From: Trichoplax sp. H2
Taxonomy: Eukaryota > Placozoa > Uniplacotomia > Trichoplacea
NCBI GenBank assembly: GCA_003344405.1
Contig: NOWV01000080.1
Span: 269,010 to 333,009 of the forward strand
Length of the DNA: 64,000 nucleotides
Direction of reading: 5' to 3'
Made by a program: the position numbers and the translations under genes
Notes under the pieces: model-generated
What the model saw: only the letters and a program-made list of their open reading frames with translations
Told to the model about the DNA's origin: nothing
Database searches by the model: none
Shown here: piece by piece, positions 26,440 through 38,658 of the stretch
Layout of the letters: each line of letters starts with the position of its first letter
How positions within the stretch are numbered: the stretch's first letter is position 1

Positions 26440-28460
26440 CAACGCATTGTGTGTGTGTGTATACTGATACATCTGTCTAGGGCCACGCCAATGCCAATAT
26501 TGTCCGCCACTCTTCATCTACGATTGAATATGTCTACAGTACTGGCATCGAGTGTTCCATGATACAGTACACTAGTGGCAGTATTGATGCTCCACTGCAG
26601 ATACTGTACAGTGTACAGTACGACGTCAGTTGGACACTGGCGCACTGTACTGTACTGTACAGTACGACATCGGTTTGGACACTGACATACTGTACTGTAC
26701 AGTACACTAGTGGCAGTATTTACGCTCCACTCCAGAAACTGCATGATGTACAGTGTACTGTACTGTACACTGTACAGTGTACAGTACGACGCCAGTTGGA
26801 CACTGACGTACTGTACACTATGCTACTGTGCTTGACTCGATACAGTACAGTACACTAGTGGCAGTATTCACGCTCCACTCCAGAAACTGCATGATGTACT
26901 GTACAGTGTACAGTACAGTGTACTGTACACTGAGTGTACAGTGGGACATTTGTGCAACTCTGATTGACTTGCTGGCTACCGTACTGTGGGATTGAAGGAT
27001 AGCTTGGAGCAATCGACTCCATTTCAATTTTCAATTTAGAGCAAATGCAAAACAAATAACAAGACGTCAATGTTGATTTAATCCTCATCAGTCATCCTCC
27101 TTTAAATATAGTATTGGTACATTGAAGTCGAGTACTTTCTAGGGGTGGGCGGTCGGCGACATGGACATTGGTGTTTTCTTTCAAAATAGCTTGAATGAAA
27201 GGTAATTTACTCGAATAAACAGCACGGCATGTTTGTTTTCTACCAGTCGGTGTACTAAGTTACGGACTGACAAAAACATGCCAATCAACCAACAACAGTA
27301 CCACTATTCACGATAGTCAGGTATGTCGAACTAGTACAAAGTACATTATTGTAGAACTTGAAGCATTACAGTATGATGGTTACAATGCTTGATTTCAATT
27401 CGACATTGCATCTATTGCATATCTTCATGCTCGTCGGGCAAATTTCATTCCACAACTTTCCACTTTTCATACTGCAGTACTATACTGTACACTGTACAGT
27501 GTACAGTACAGTACTGCATGCTACCGTCCAGCGTCCAGTACATAGTGTAAAAAAAGGACACTATACAGAACAGTGGACAGACTGACGATCTTTACTAGAC
27601 ATTTTGAAATATGGGTAAATGGGTAATGCAGAATAATGGATTGCAGCTTAGTGTGCGCGATTCTTGTACTCCACTCATTGTACAGTGTAATGTTATCGGA
27701 TGGTATACAGCACTGGCAAAGGATGCTTCCGATGTGGAGAGGATGAGATATATTTTATTCGTATCTTAGAGAGAGAAAATCAACAAGACTCTGAGGAAAG
27801 TTTCGGTTGCATCAGACTGAGCGTCCATTGCACAGTACGAGTACGCGCAGTGGCGGTCTACTGTGCAGTATATTGTTATACAGTACAGTATACAGTACAG
27901 TACTGTACAGTGTACAGTACGTTGGATATGATACTTCATTATGTTACATGGACTACATACTGTATATACAGTGATGGAGGCCACTGACGGATTGCCGGAC
28001 AGATCGTCATTCATTACAGATTGAAGGCGCTGATGGTGATCAATGGACATCTAGGCTGTAACGTACAGTACAGGGTAGCTTCAAATTGCCGGCCATTGAA
28101 ATGATATCAAGACATAATTTTAAGACTAAATTGAACAAATTTGGTATCAAGCGATAGCCTAGATGTTTAAAATTTCAAATTTCGTAACAAAAATTGTAAA
28201 AATAATCAATTTTTAGGTTCTAATTCTACTTAAAATATCATGAATCTGCAGTACGAACTGAAATTTCAGTCCAATCCTTCTAACAAAAGAATAGAGTATG
28301 CGTAGATCGTGGTCAATGGCTCCCATACTGTACTGTACTGTACTGTACTGTAGTACTGCACAGTGTACAATGTACAGTCACGGTAGTTCGTACTGTATCG
28401 AACGCACTGGATGCACTGTACTTGGAGTGGTCAAATGCTGTAGGGTACAGTACTAAAACA
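26440..28460. repeat. GTAC-palindrome-rich region between divergent genes
   Basis: Dense palindromic words built from GTACAGTAC, GTACTGTAC and TGTACACTGTACA occur at 26560-26945, 27475-27515, 27875-27925 and 28325-28455. A GT microsatellite sits at 26450-26460. Potential hairpins are numerous. The region separates the starts of the Rab11-FIP gene (25995, leftward) and CDK11 (28515, rightward), so it must contain both promoters if these starts are right. Open frames running through it on both strands are by-products of the repeat. Confidence 0.65.
26569..26900. repeat. Three-copy ~140-bp tandem repeat inside the palindrome region
   Basis: The block 'actagtggcagtatt' followed by 'gctccactccagaaactgcatgatgt' starts at 26571, 26706 and 26854, giving periods of 135 and 148. 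GTAC palindromes fill the spacers. The first copy is more diverged. Confidence 0.7.
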
Positions 28461-28514
28461 ACTTCAAACAAGCAGCAGGACGTTAGAAAGGCTAAAATCA
28501 CACTGCAATCACCA

Positions 28515-31500
28515 ATGGCTACCAAGAAAGCTCAAGAAATGCACAACCAAAATTTAGATTCTATCAAAGTCAAAACCTTAGAAGAAATACTACAAGAGAA
28601 AAGAAATCGATCTAGATCAGACAGTGAAAATATTGCTGAGACAGAAGATTCTCCAGGTAGGCAATTCTTGACTGATACCATCAACTTCATTACCAAGAGT
28701 GTACCGATGTATCATGCATGCTTCTGCCAAGGCTTACATGCTAGCTGTAGAAATACACAGTTGGAAAGTCATCAACGGATCATGCTGGAAATTATAATCT
28801 GTAGCTTGTTATTTTCTTATAACTTAGCTAGAACATGATATGGGACTTTTAGCTTTACATTACTACTATTATTATCGCGACTGCTACCATAACAAATTGA
28901 GTCCATCTTTCTTGATGCAGTCATCCATTCCTGTCCAAATGGTCAATTCAGACTTTCATATAGTATCAATGTCATTTGAAAATAGCTAAAGCGTATTCCG
29001 ATGATATACTGATACTGTACAATCTTGATTCAAAGAATATGTCTGAGATATCCTTCATCTTATTGACCATGTTAAAATCTATCATATCAACAAGAAGGAC
29101 AATTGAATTGTTGGCAACACAGACCCTAGCGATTGGATAACATTTTAAAAAATGACGTACAAATAAATATCTTTTGCGCCGTAGTTAGCAATTTACTCGT
29201 GTTATACTCCAGCTGCTTCCGTTGTAGCAATCTTAACGTTTTCACTTTTTACTTAACAGACGTAACCTCCGACACTAAAGATGAAACTACATCTGCAGCT
29301 TTAGAGCTAGACGAAGGAGAGATTATTAGCAGCGGCGAAGAAAATTTAAACCATATCGATGATACAAAACCTACCAAGCGAAATCATACAAGTCAGAATG
29401 ATGAATTAGATGATTATGAAGAGGGAGAAATCAAGGATAGAGACGAAGTTGAACGAAAAGAAGAATTTATGCCAGCCGCAGATTCGTCTATCATTTCTAA
29501 CCGGCAAATAAGCACAACTAGTAGTCGAAAACGAGATGATAGAGGTAAGCATGACGTCAATTTGAATTGAACCAAGACAAATAAAGGCAATTAACACAAT
29601 TTTACCTGTACCGTACATATTCAATACTGCATTGCACTGACGCTGTAATAGCTGGCTCTATTTTATTGTACCCTCAGTTATTGCAATGCTAGAAAGCTTG
29701 ATAATGTGTCTATTAGTTCGACTTCGAGAAAGTACCATGATAGTCGGTCGTTCTCCTCGTAGCGTCATTAAATATACCCAGTAGCCAAAGGATACGTAAA
29801 CAAATCAGCTCTTCAACTATTAACTAGTATGCGGTATTATAACCACAGCTTTAACAGGTCATCGTTCTTCCGAAAAAGATATACATGCTTCCAGATACCA
29901 TTACGAAAGAGAAAGAGATCGCGATCGAGAGCGTGAAAGAGAGAGCGAAAGAAATCGTGACAGTCGTTACTCCAGTGATCGTGATAGATTTTCTGCACGC
30001 AGTCAGCGACGTGTAGGCGAAAGATCTCACAAATACCATGCTGATGATTCGCGAAGTGATCGATACAAATCAAGTGAACGATCTTCCAGATCTCATTATA
30101 GCGATAGATATCATCGGGAAAGTTCATCCGATAGCAAATCTCCTAAATATTTCGATAGCAAAGGGAGAGAAAGCCGAAAAGAATTGACAGATAATTTATA
30201 CAATACTACAGATAAATCACCTATCCCCAATAAAGTTGAAAGAGAAGAGTAAGATATTTACAGCAAAATAAAATCTACTAATTTATAATCACTCACTTTC
30301 CATGATCCTATCATAATATATCAACCTTTCTCTTTAGGACGTTAATTCGCCACGATAAATTAAAAACCGACATTAGAGCTAGTAGCAATCTTTTACCAGC
30401 AGCTGAGACAATGGAAGTTGTAGATGTAGAATTAAGTAGCGAAGAAAGCGATCAAGATAATCTCATCAACGAGGAGCGTTCTATCATCGAGGTTAGTTGA
30501 ACATGGATAATCTTTTGAAATTACTATTATTAACATGCTGGAGCAATAGCCAATCCATATTTTTGCACGAAAAAGGACGAAGACGAGGAGAATGAACATA
30601 ATGATGAATCGATAAAAAGTACTGATCTTGATGGAAGTATTGCTGATGAGCAAGGCCCTGAATCAGGTTCCGATGGTGAAAAGGGTATGCCACTATGTAG
30701 CCTTAATAGTTGTAATGCTTTCCAATAGTTGAGACTGAATATTGTTATTGATGCTATGTAGCTTACATTTCTGCCAATACTGTATATTAATGATTCAGAA
30801 GCAGAATTACCACCTTACCTTCCTGCCGTCCAGGGCTGTAGAAGTGTTGAAGCGTTTGAATGGCTAAACAGAATTGAAGAAGGTACTTATGGAGTGGTTT
30901 ATCGAGCTAAGGACTTAAAATCAGGTACATATCATCGTGTATATAGATTAGGACTTGTATTCGTCTTAATTAAAAGACATTCTTGGTGAGATAATGAAAA
31001 TTTTCCGTTGCAGACGAAGTTGTTGCCTTAAAACGATTAAAAATGGAAAAAGAAAGAGAAGGTTTTCCGATTACTTCCTTAAGGGAGATTAATACATTAT
31101 TAAAAGCAGATCATCCGAATATTGTACACGTTAGAGTAAGTTTTGGTGATATACAGTATTTCAAACTTAAAAGAAATATTCGCACCTATATGGATAAACG
31201 TCTCACACAGTTCCATTTACTGCACTTTGTGATACATTACTAGGAGATAGTAGTTGGTAGCAATATGGATAAGATCTATATTGTAATGGAGTACGTTGAA
31301 CATGACTTAAAGACTTTAATGGAATCGATGTCACAACCTTTCAGTATTAGTAAGTTTTAAATTTTGCTATTAATTAATTAATCGGTAGACGAACAATTGC
31401 AAGTATTACCACCATTTTCCTAGGTGAAGTGAAATGCTTAATGAAGCAGTTATTATCCGCTGTCCAACATTTACATGATAACTGGATCTTACATCGTGAC

Positions 31501-32890
31501 CTGAAAACTTCCAATTTACTTCTCAGCCATCAAGGCATTTTAAAAGTAGGCTACTGAAGCTGCAGTACTATCTTTACTCCATTATAATTCTCCATGTTAA
31601 TATTTTACTTATGACTTTGCGATAGGTTGGAGATTTTGGTTTGGCTAGAGAGTATGGATCTCCTCTAAAAGTTTACACTTCTATTGTGGTAACTTTATGG
31701 TATCGTTGCCCTGAACTACTTCTGGGTGTAAAGGTAACTATATAGTGATGACGTCTTGATAGTAAATGATGTTATGATCCTTAGGATTTTACCATTACTG
31801 TTATTATCAATATTGTTTTATACGTTTATGCTATGTACTAAGTACTGTTTTATATTTTAGGAGTATTCTACTGCTGTTGATATGTGGTCTGTTGGCTGTA
31901 TTTTTGGTGAATTTCTCGTAAAGAAGCCATTATTTCCGGGAAAATCAGAAATTGATCAGTTGAACAAGATTTTCAAGGTAAGATTGATTCGAACTACGCC
32001 AAGTCTTTCGACTCGTAACATGAAAAGTTCAATCATTCGCTTTATAGGACTTAGGCACCCCTAATGATCAAATATGGTCTGGATTTTCTGAATTGCCAGT
32101 TGCAAAGAAGGTTATAAGGACACTATTACTTATTTCAAATTGTCGTAATGTAAACAATTGTACACGTAATGCATGTTACTGACTAAATTAAACCCATATG
32201 GTAGGTAACTTTTACGGAACAGCCGTACAACAGACTTAGAGATAGATTTGGAGCCTATTTAACTGATCAAGGATTTGATTTATTAAATAGGTAATAGAAT
32301 TATTAATAATATATTGATGATTTCACATGCTAATCCTTGTTGCCATTAGCGCTAGAAACTCAATATCATTTTTGCTAAAAATCTTTCATCAGATTTTTGA
32401 CTTACGATCCGAAAAAGAGAATATCAGCCGAGGATGCGCTCAATCACGAATATTTTCAGGTAGTCAATATTGAAAGTTGTAGACTGTCGGATTACTTATG
32501 TTCAAAATTGTAATAATTCAAGTAAATACTGTATTATGCCCTCTACAGCAAGAGCCCCGACCTCTAGATCCCTCAATGTTTCCAACCTGGCCCGCCAAAA
32601 GTGAACTGATGAAACGCCCTAGTAAAGCTAATCGAAGCCCGACCGCTCCGGAGGGAGGCGGCATGTGTAAAGTAATTAATTCAATTCAGTGACAGACAAT
32701 CCATCTTCGTAAATGACGTAGTAAACTAAGTACAAATTCACTACCTAATCCGTAATTCTAAAGTAACAATTATACGTAATAGGACGATGAAATCGAATCT
32801 CAGATTGCAGGCGCTGCAGATGGTTTCAGAATTACCTACGCTACGCAAGGAAAAGCTGCTGGTGGTGCTGGATTTAATCTCAAATTTTAA
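28515..32890 (+). CDS. CDK11: Cyclin-dependent kinase 11 (PITSLRE kinase)
   Basis: Sixteen exons: 28515-28656, 29260-29544, 29858-30248, 30338-30491, 30576-30684, 30799-30924, 31014-31135, 31244-31349, 31424-31545, 31626-31733, 31861-31977, 32048-32110, 32205-32290, 32393-32459, 32549-32671, 32783-32890. They encode 742 residues. The N-terminus has the CDK11 signature [16 protein letters not shown]. Acidic EEGEI blocks and an [20 protein letters not shown]-type tract follow. The kinase domain starts near residue 380: [12 protein letters not shown] loop, K409, PITSLRE at 421-427, HRDLK (D504), DFG (522-524), WYRCPELL. The tail ends [13 protein letters not shown], matching the CDK11 C-terminus. 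The kinase partners L-type cyclins in transcription, splicing and mitosis (family knowledge). Exon 5 uses a weak AAG acceptor. The start could instead be an in-frame ATG eight codons later. Tail-to-tail with OS-9. Confidence 0.95.
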
Positions 32891-33830
32891 TTATCAGGTT
32901 ACCATGAAGAGTAGCTTTGAAAGCAATCCTTTAATTAAAAGAGCAATGTTAGTAACACAAAAGCTTGCAACAACGTTCTAGATGATGCTATTAAATCGGA
33001 AAGCGAGTATCGATGACTTTAGGGAGACTTAAGTCGGAGTAAAAATTGCATGAACTAAAGTTATGTAAATATTTAAATTGAAATTGAAAGTAATTAAGCG
33101 GTTCCTGATCTACGAATCAAATTATTTGTATTCACCTAAATTTCTAAAGTAGAGACTTCTACTTTGACTTTTCGGCAAAAAATTCATAATATTAATAATT
33201 TTTCTAATCTGTAACCAGTTCATTTTTTGTTATCACGGTAAAAAGCAAAGCAATAATACTTTAAAGTGTCATTACCGTTGATGTACCACGCACGGCGCTC
33301 CTTATTTATACTAGGTTATCGTTTCTACCACAGCAAATGTTGACAGTGTAGTTGAGATTTGATAACTGATCGTTTTTGCATGAGGTATAGTATCTGCTGA
33401 TTCTTGAGAGAGCATTAGCAAATAATGGATATCAAATTGAAGAGTTACTTTTAAATTGCATAGCAATTTGGGGCCTAACAGAAAGATATCTAAGTGAAAT
33501 CTTAACTTGCGAAATTTCGGTCGTTAGCGTATTAAAGTTCCTATATTGCCGATGTTTATAGAGCCCATAGAGTTAATAGTTTACACCGTTTATTTGATAA
33601 TTATATGTATACTGTGTTACGGGATATGTGCATACATTTTATTCCCGCGAATGTAAATGTTACATAGTTTAATAGTATAAAGTATAGAAATGTGTACATT
33701 CAATTTTTTTAGAAATATAGATCATAGCAATCGTATCATACATTTGTTTAACAAGATGATGATCTATGTATGCGTATTATGTGAATACTCAGTCAGACTT
33801 TACTATGAAATAAAAACTTTAACGTTATTT
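32891..33830. other. Short convergent intergenic stretch
   Basis: Holds the 3' ends of CDK11 and OS-9 and no further gene. Candidate minus-strand poly(A) signals for OS-9 (TTTATT on the plus strand) lie at 33638-33643 and 33589-33594. Confidence 0.5.
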
Positions 33831-36800
33831 TTAATGTGCTTCCTTGTTAATTGGCCATTTAAAGTTATACCCTTCTTGTAGTTTACGCTGGCGAATTTCT
33901 TCTTGTTGGAGTTGCTCCTTACTGCCCTGCAATATGAATGCAAATTGTAAGGAAATTAAATGACGTTATTAGAGCGTACTCAGTTTAAAGGCCGAGATCT
34001 CGAAAATTCGTTCTGCTCTGTCTACTAATAAATTTATCAGTGTTAGTATATCGTTATAACTTTGCACTTTACAAAATTCCCTATCATTGCCCAAGAATCA
34101 ATCATTAAATCTGACCCATTAGCTGAACCGTAAAACTGACTCAACAAAGTATAATTACCGTATGTAAAATTATTCGTTACTTAGCTTTTAGCATTAGCGA
34201 TGTTATATAAACTTAGCTCAGCAAAGTATAATTACTGTATGTACAGGACTGTTACTCTTTGCTTAGCATTCAGTATAAGGGATGTTTTATCATTAGCACG
34301 ATGTCTTACAAATAAAGTCTTTATGGCATTTTCCAAATTTTGTTTTTCTTTGTTTGTTAGCGTTTTATCATCCCCCATGTCATCATTATTGACGGTAATT
34401 ATTCGCACTTCCACGTCAGCTGTAATAGCGTTAGTTATAAACTTTAAGCAACTTTCTAAACACGCAGTATTGCTATCTTTATAGACAGCAAGCTTTATAC
34501 GCATTTTTAAAACTTACCAGGGTTTATTTTCATGCCTTTCAATACACTTTTTACAAATTTGACAATTTCGTTGGATCTTTTATCAGTTTTTGATGAAGTA
34601 CCAATGCTTTCTTCATTTGCATTTCGATCAATCTCATCTTGCTGATCAGGTACAGTATTCTTTTTAGGTGCTTCTACACAATGTATAAAAGATAAAGAAA
34701 AAAATAATGATAATTACTGGCGGCGCTATCATCCTTATTCGGCAACGTATTCTTGCTAGTTCGCTATTTATTGCCAATATTACAAAAATTAAAGCTCTTG
34801 CACAAATAAACACTGATCCCTTAGCTATGGCAATTTATGCAGTAATACTTTACCGATAATTTGTGATAGTTTCAATTTCAATTTTGAAGATATTACTTTT
34901 AAGATATGGGTCATTCTATCGATCGCGTTTAACTGAAAGTTGCTCGACAACTTAGAACGTTTTAAATCCATGTTTTTATTGGCACTATCCTGTTGATGCT
35001 CATCATTAGACTCCAATACATCTTTTTTGGTCTCAGTTGGAGTTATTTCATCTATTTTTTCAGCTTCATGATATTTCATTAATATAGTTCGATACTTTCG
35101 TAATAAGTACTTCAACTCTTCAATGTATATCATTTTCATATAAAGTTCTAGATATCGATCAGAACCACTCTTTTTGGAAATCAATTTCGAGCTGCGATCC
35201 AAAGCGGCATTCTGGATGAGATTGTCATGTTTATCACTCCATTTTTCCTCACCAAGTTGTTTAATTATTGTTGAAGATTTCGAAGTTGCCGATGGTTTGT
35301 TACCGTTTGCAAGTCGATAACTGAGTTTGTCTTCAGTCGTGATTGTTTGTGTGCTCTTTCCAGAATTAACGATGTCATTTACAATCTGCCAGTAACGCTG
35401 AACGCTATTACCTTCATTCGGTCTTTCCCGAGCAGTACATTGTTTAAATGTTCCTTTTTTGATACCGCTCCTATTGGCTGCGTCATTAGTTTTAGCTTTC
35501 GCTGCAACCTGGGAATCAAGTTTAGAATATAATAAGGTACCGATAAATGAGAGATCTTTAACATCTAAAACGTGATCAGTCTTCTAGGACTTACGATATC
35601 TTTCACAATTTGCTTATATTGTTGAACACTATTAAGATGTTTATTATTATTTGCCATATCATTATTCTTACTAGGTACTGTTTCTATAACGCAATGAGAT
35701 AATTACAAGAGAGTAGAGTTAAAAGCAAACGTAATTAAGAAGTACATTTATAATCTATCTAGTTCGAATTAGAAATCGTAATCCAAAAACCCTATGTAGT
35801 TACCTTTTATCATCTGCTGATAATTGCTATATTCCACAGCATTTAAAACAGGTGAACAACTGATAGGTCGAGGTTTTACCGCGGCTTTAGGTCTAAGTGA
35901 TGGGTGCTGACATAGTAGAGGAGTAAATATATTGATAACATAAACACATTCAGTTGGTTCAGAAATACGGCCAATATAATTTTCGCTATCTTCTTCACAA
36001 TATAGCTAAAAAAGTAGAAAATGTTAACGTAGTATTTAATGAGTAATTTATAACCAGTTAGTAAATAGACCTTATGTCTTTGAGTACGAATACCCTCTCA
36101 ATAAAATGTCAGTGCAGTATATCAATTGCTATGATGATAGCATGTTATTTGCATACTTTAATCTGAGTCTGTCTGGCTTTATTTGTAGAATCGCAAACGC
36201 TTCCATTGGTATACATTTGTGAGTGATACCGTTGTAGTTCATGTAATGTCTAATCAGTAATGAAATAGTAAGGTCATGAAAATAGTAAAAATTGAAGAGG
36301 CACATAGCATTAATAACAAAGTGAGATAATGATGAAAATACATAATAAGTTCCTGTATTGCCAATAAGATGAAATCACCAGAGAAGCTGCAATAATGCAC
36401 ATTTAATTATTACACTACTAAGTCTAGTACACCAATACCTCATCTTCTTTACTCCAATCTTTCTCCGATTCAAACGATCCAAGACTGATAATATCGCCCG
36501 TAATTTCATCATCTAATGGACAAGACAGCAAGAGCAAATAGTCAAGTAGTTGGCAAAAGGGTCCATTTATCAGTAAAAAGTCAATAACAACAATAACATC
36601 ATTACCTTGAATATGGTACTGTTCTATCCTATCATTATAGCAAAATTTATACGTCCACCATCCTTTACTCTATAAACAAAATAGATATATTAAACACAGC
36701 ATTTTCGTCGATAATACTCATATCTTTAAAATTTTAAGTGTTTTCATTCGAAGTTCGAAATTCCAAATTCTATATATTAATTCCAGATTGAATTGACAGA

Positions 36801-38239
36801 TAAAGTCGAGTACATTTCTAAATACAAAAAACTACGTCAATACCTTTGTCATACATGTATTCTCTAATGGACGAAGCAGCTCGGTAATATTAGTCGTATT
36901 GGAAGTAGCCTTTTGAGTTTGAATTTCCTCTTTCCACTTTGGAATAGTACAATAATATAATTGGCCATATTTCGATTTTATTGTGAAGGCAGGATTGTCA
37001 TCGTTATTGTCCTTTTCCTATAGAAATCAATAGTAATTATAATCAGAGAAAAGTTCACCATGGCCACTTGTGAGCTAACTTTCCCCCGCCAACCTCCATT
37101 TCAAAGGTTAAAGCTAATATTACGTATATACTCTGCAGGCTAATAACAGCTACTAGCTATGAGAAAGTTAATGGTTATTGAAAAAAATTCGTCCAATAAA
37201 GCATCTTCCTTACAAAAGGTGTTGACGTGATTGAAAACTGAACTGTTTCTACAGTACATCTTTATCTATCATTACTAGTGCCGCATCAAAAAATTAAAAT
37301 TACCAAATGAGCTGGAATATTATCCCTATTTAAGTAATGGATAAAAAATACCAAGGCTATTTTCGTACTGGAATATGATCGTATTCGTCTAACGTGATGT
37401 AACGTGCTCGTATTCAAAATGCAAAGTATTTATCTAGTCCATTCGCAAGCGAGTCTCCTTTCCTCCATCATTATCCATTTCATTACAAATACTATCTAGC
37501 AAACGTTTATGGCTGGTATGAAAATTACTCTATGAACTTGTATGCGTAGCATAACAGCACTACTGTATGACTATATTATCCAGTATTATTGGCTATTACC
37601 CCATTCAAATAATCCATCCAAAAATGTCAACGCAATATTAACACTTTCGATGGAAGTGATTATGGAATAAGATCGTCTTCGTCTAGTGCAATATAACGTG
37701 CCGTATCCATAAAGTACTATTTTGTCTCGTCAATTTGGAATCGAGTCTCCTTTCATCCTTCTCATCCATCTCATTGGCAAACACTATCTAAGGTGGGTTT
37801 ATGACTGGTATGAAAGTAGAAACGACTACGAGTACAGTATTCCATTGCATCAAGACAAGATGGAAAAGGTGCACTATTACCCATGGACTTGGACATGGAT
37901 ATTGTCATAACACCCAGACCGACTCGTTCCATGATGAAGATTATGATGAAAATCCAGCTAGATATCAAGTTAGAACAATTATCAAAGCAAAGTCTATTGG
38001 TTGATGATCCTTTGCGAAGAATTTCATCTACGCCTCCAAGGACATGATGATGATGATGACGAGGCGATCTCGGATTCAACGTTATCCTAACTTACTAAAT
38101 TTTCAACCACTGGGGTAGTCTGAATTTCCAACCCATATTGGACTTGCTTTAGCTCTTCAAGATCCAATTCAGTGGCAGGAATATCATTCGTAGTGACCAA
38201 GGAAAGTAAATAAGCGATCACAAATGTAGCTAGAAACAT
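33831..38239 (-). CDS. OS9: OS-9 type ER lectin (MRH domain, ERAD)
   Basis: Eleven exons on the minus strand: 38239-38096, 37017-36844, 36669-36606, 36512-36439, 36249-36157, 36005-35804, 35683-35595, 35508-34854, 34673-34518, 34419-34310, 33926-33831. They encode 618 residues, close to vertebrate OS-9. A signal peptide (MFLATFVIAYLLSLV) is followed by LDLEELKQVQYGLEI, the OS-9 N-terminal signature. The MRH domain has the paired tryptophans W110-W111, Q123, D172, R178, E199 and Y205. These match the spacing of the glycan-binding residues of human OS-9, so lectin activity is expected. The long exon 8 is lysine/charged and diverged. The C-terminal module keeps ADVEVRIITV and LTNKEKQNLENAIKTLF. 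OS-9 delivers misfolded glycoproteins to the SEL1L-HRD1 ligase in the ER lumen (family knowledge). No HDEL-type signal. Exon 8 has a weak polypyrimidine tract. Confidence 0.92.
34135..34290. repeat. Diverged ~78-bp direct repeat in OS-9 intron 10
   Basis: 'caaagtataattaccgtatgta' at 34144 recurs as 'caaagtataattactgtatgta' at 34222. The similarity continues into a 'cttagc...gcatt' block. Both copies lie in the intron between exons 10 and 11. Confidence 0.5.
37369..37820. repeat. Diverged ~293-bp tandem duplication in OS-9 intron 1
   Basis: A segment from 'tggaatatgatcgtattcgtct' (37369) to 'ggtatgaaaa' (37515-37524) is repeated from 'tggaataagatcgtcttcgtct' (37663) to 'ggtatgaaag' (37807-37816). 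The shared interior includes 'gagtctcctttc' and 'actatcta'. Similarity is moderate, so this is an older event than the large arrays. Confidence 0.6.
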
Positions 38240-38300
38240 TTCATTCCTATCGCAAAGGCGTTGCTCAGCAACTCTAGCCAGCAGCCAAGTGGATCCAAAA

Positions 38301-38312
38301 GGGGGGGGGGGG
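38301..38312. repeat. G12 homopolymer in the OS-9 5' leader
   Basis: Twelve consecutive G on the plus strand (C12 in the sense of OS-9), ending about 62 bases before the OS-9 ATG at 38239. In an AT-rich genome this is exceptional. A nearby GTAC-palindrome cluster (38410-38460) lies further upstream. Confidence 0.8.
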
Positions 38313-38409
38313 CAAAATAACCCTGTATCCACGTAATTTGTTGTTGTGTGGAACACAGTCAACACTGGTACCACGGGGGCCGGTGGTTGCACTTATAAAC
38401 GCTTTCTGT

Positions 38410-38470
38410 TAATAGTAACTGTACTGTACTGCACAGTAGTCCACTTAGTACAGTACCACCGGTACTGAAT
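38410..38470. promoter_or_regulatory. GTAC-palindrome elements upstream of OS-9
   Basis: TAACTGTACTGTACTGCACAGTAG and TAGTACAGTACCACCGGTACTG type words lie 170-230 bases upstream of the OS-9 start codon. They are the same family as the elements at 26-28 kb. The local sequence is also richer in GC than its surroundings. Promoter function is inferred from position. Confidence 0.35.
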
Positions 38471-38658
38471 AGACACTGTAGGCCCTGCTCGTAGTCTGTA
38501 CGGTGTTGACGTTCACCATAGCCGGGGGGAGGTTTTTCCAGTTCTCTGGCCATTCTATAGTACTCTACCCGATAGTTGAAACCGCCTAACGTACCGCACC
38601 GAAATCAAGCCCCGGCTCATTAACCATGTCAATGTTATGTTGGTAAATTGCCATGTGT

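Noticed and set aside
26514-28050. Several 70-99 codon frames on both strands between Rab11-FIP and CDK11
   Set aside because: They consist of CTVQYSTVQY-like strings from translating GTAC repeats; both strands are open at once, which marks them as repeat artefacts.
34232-34504. Uninterrupted 90-codon minus-strand frame beginning MRIKLAVYKDS
   Set aside because: Its 3' half is OS-9 exon 10, but the first part lies in the 98-base intron before it; the acceptor CTATTACAG at 34420 fits phase and family alignment better.
35379-35564. 61-codon minus-strand frame MLKISHLSVPYY
   Set aside because: A shadow of OS-9 exon 8 in another frame; the exon-8 frame is open for 218 codons and joins both neighbours in phase.
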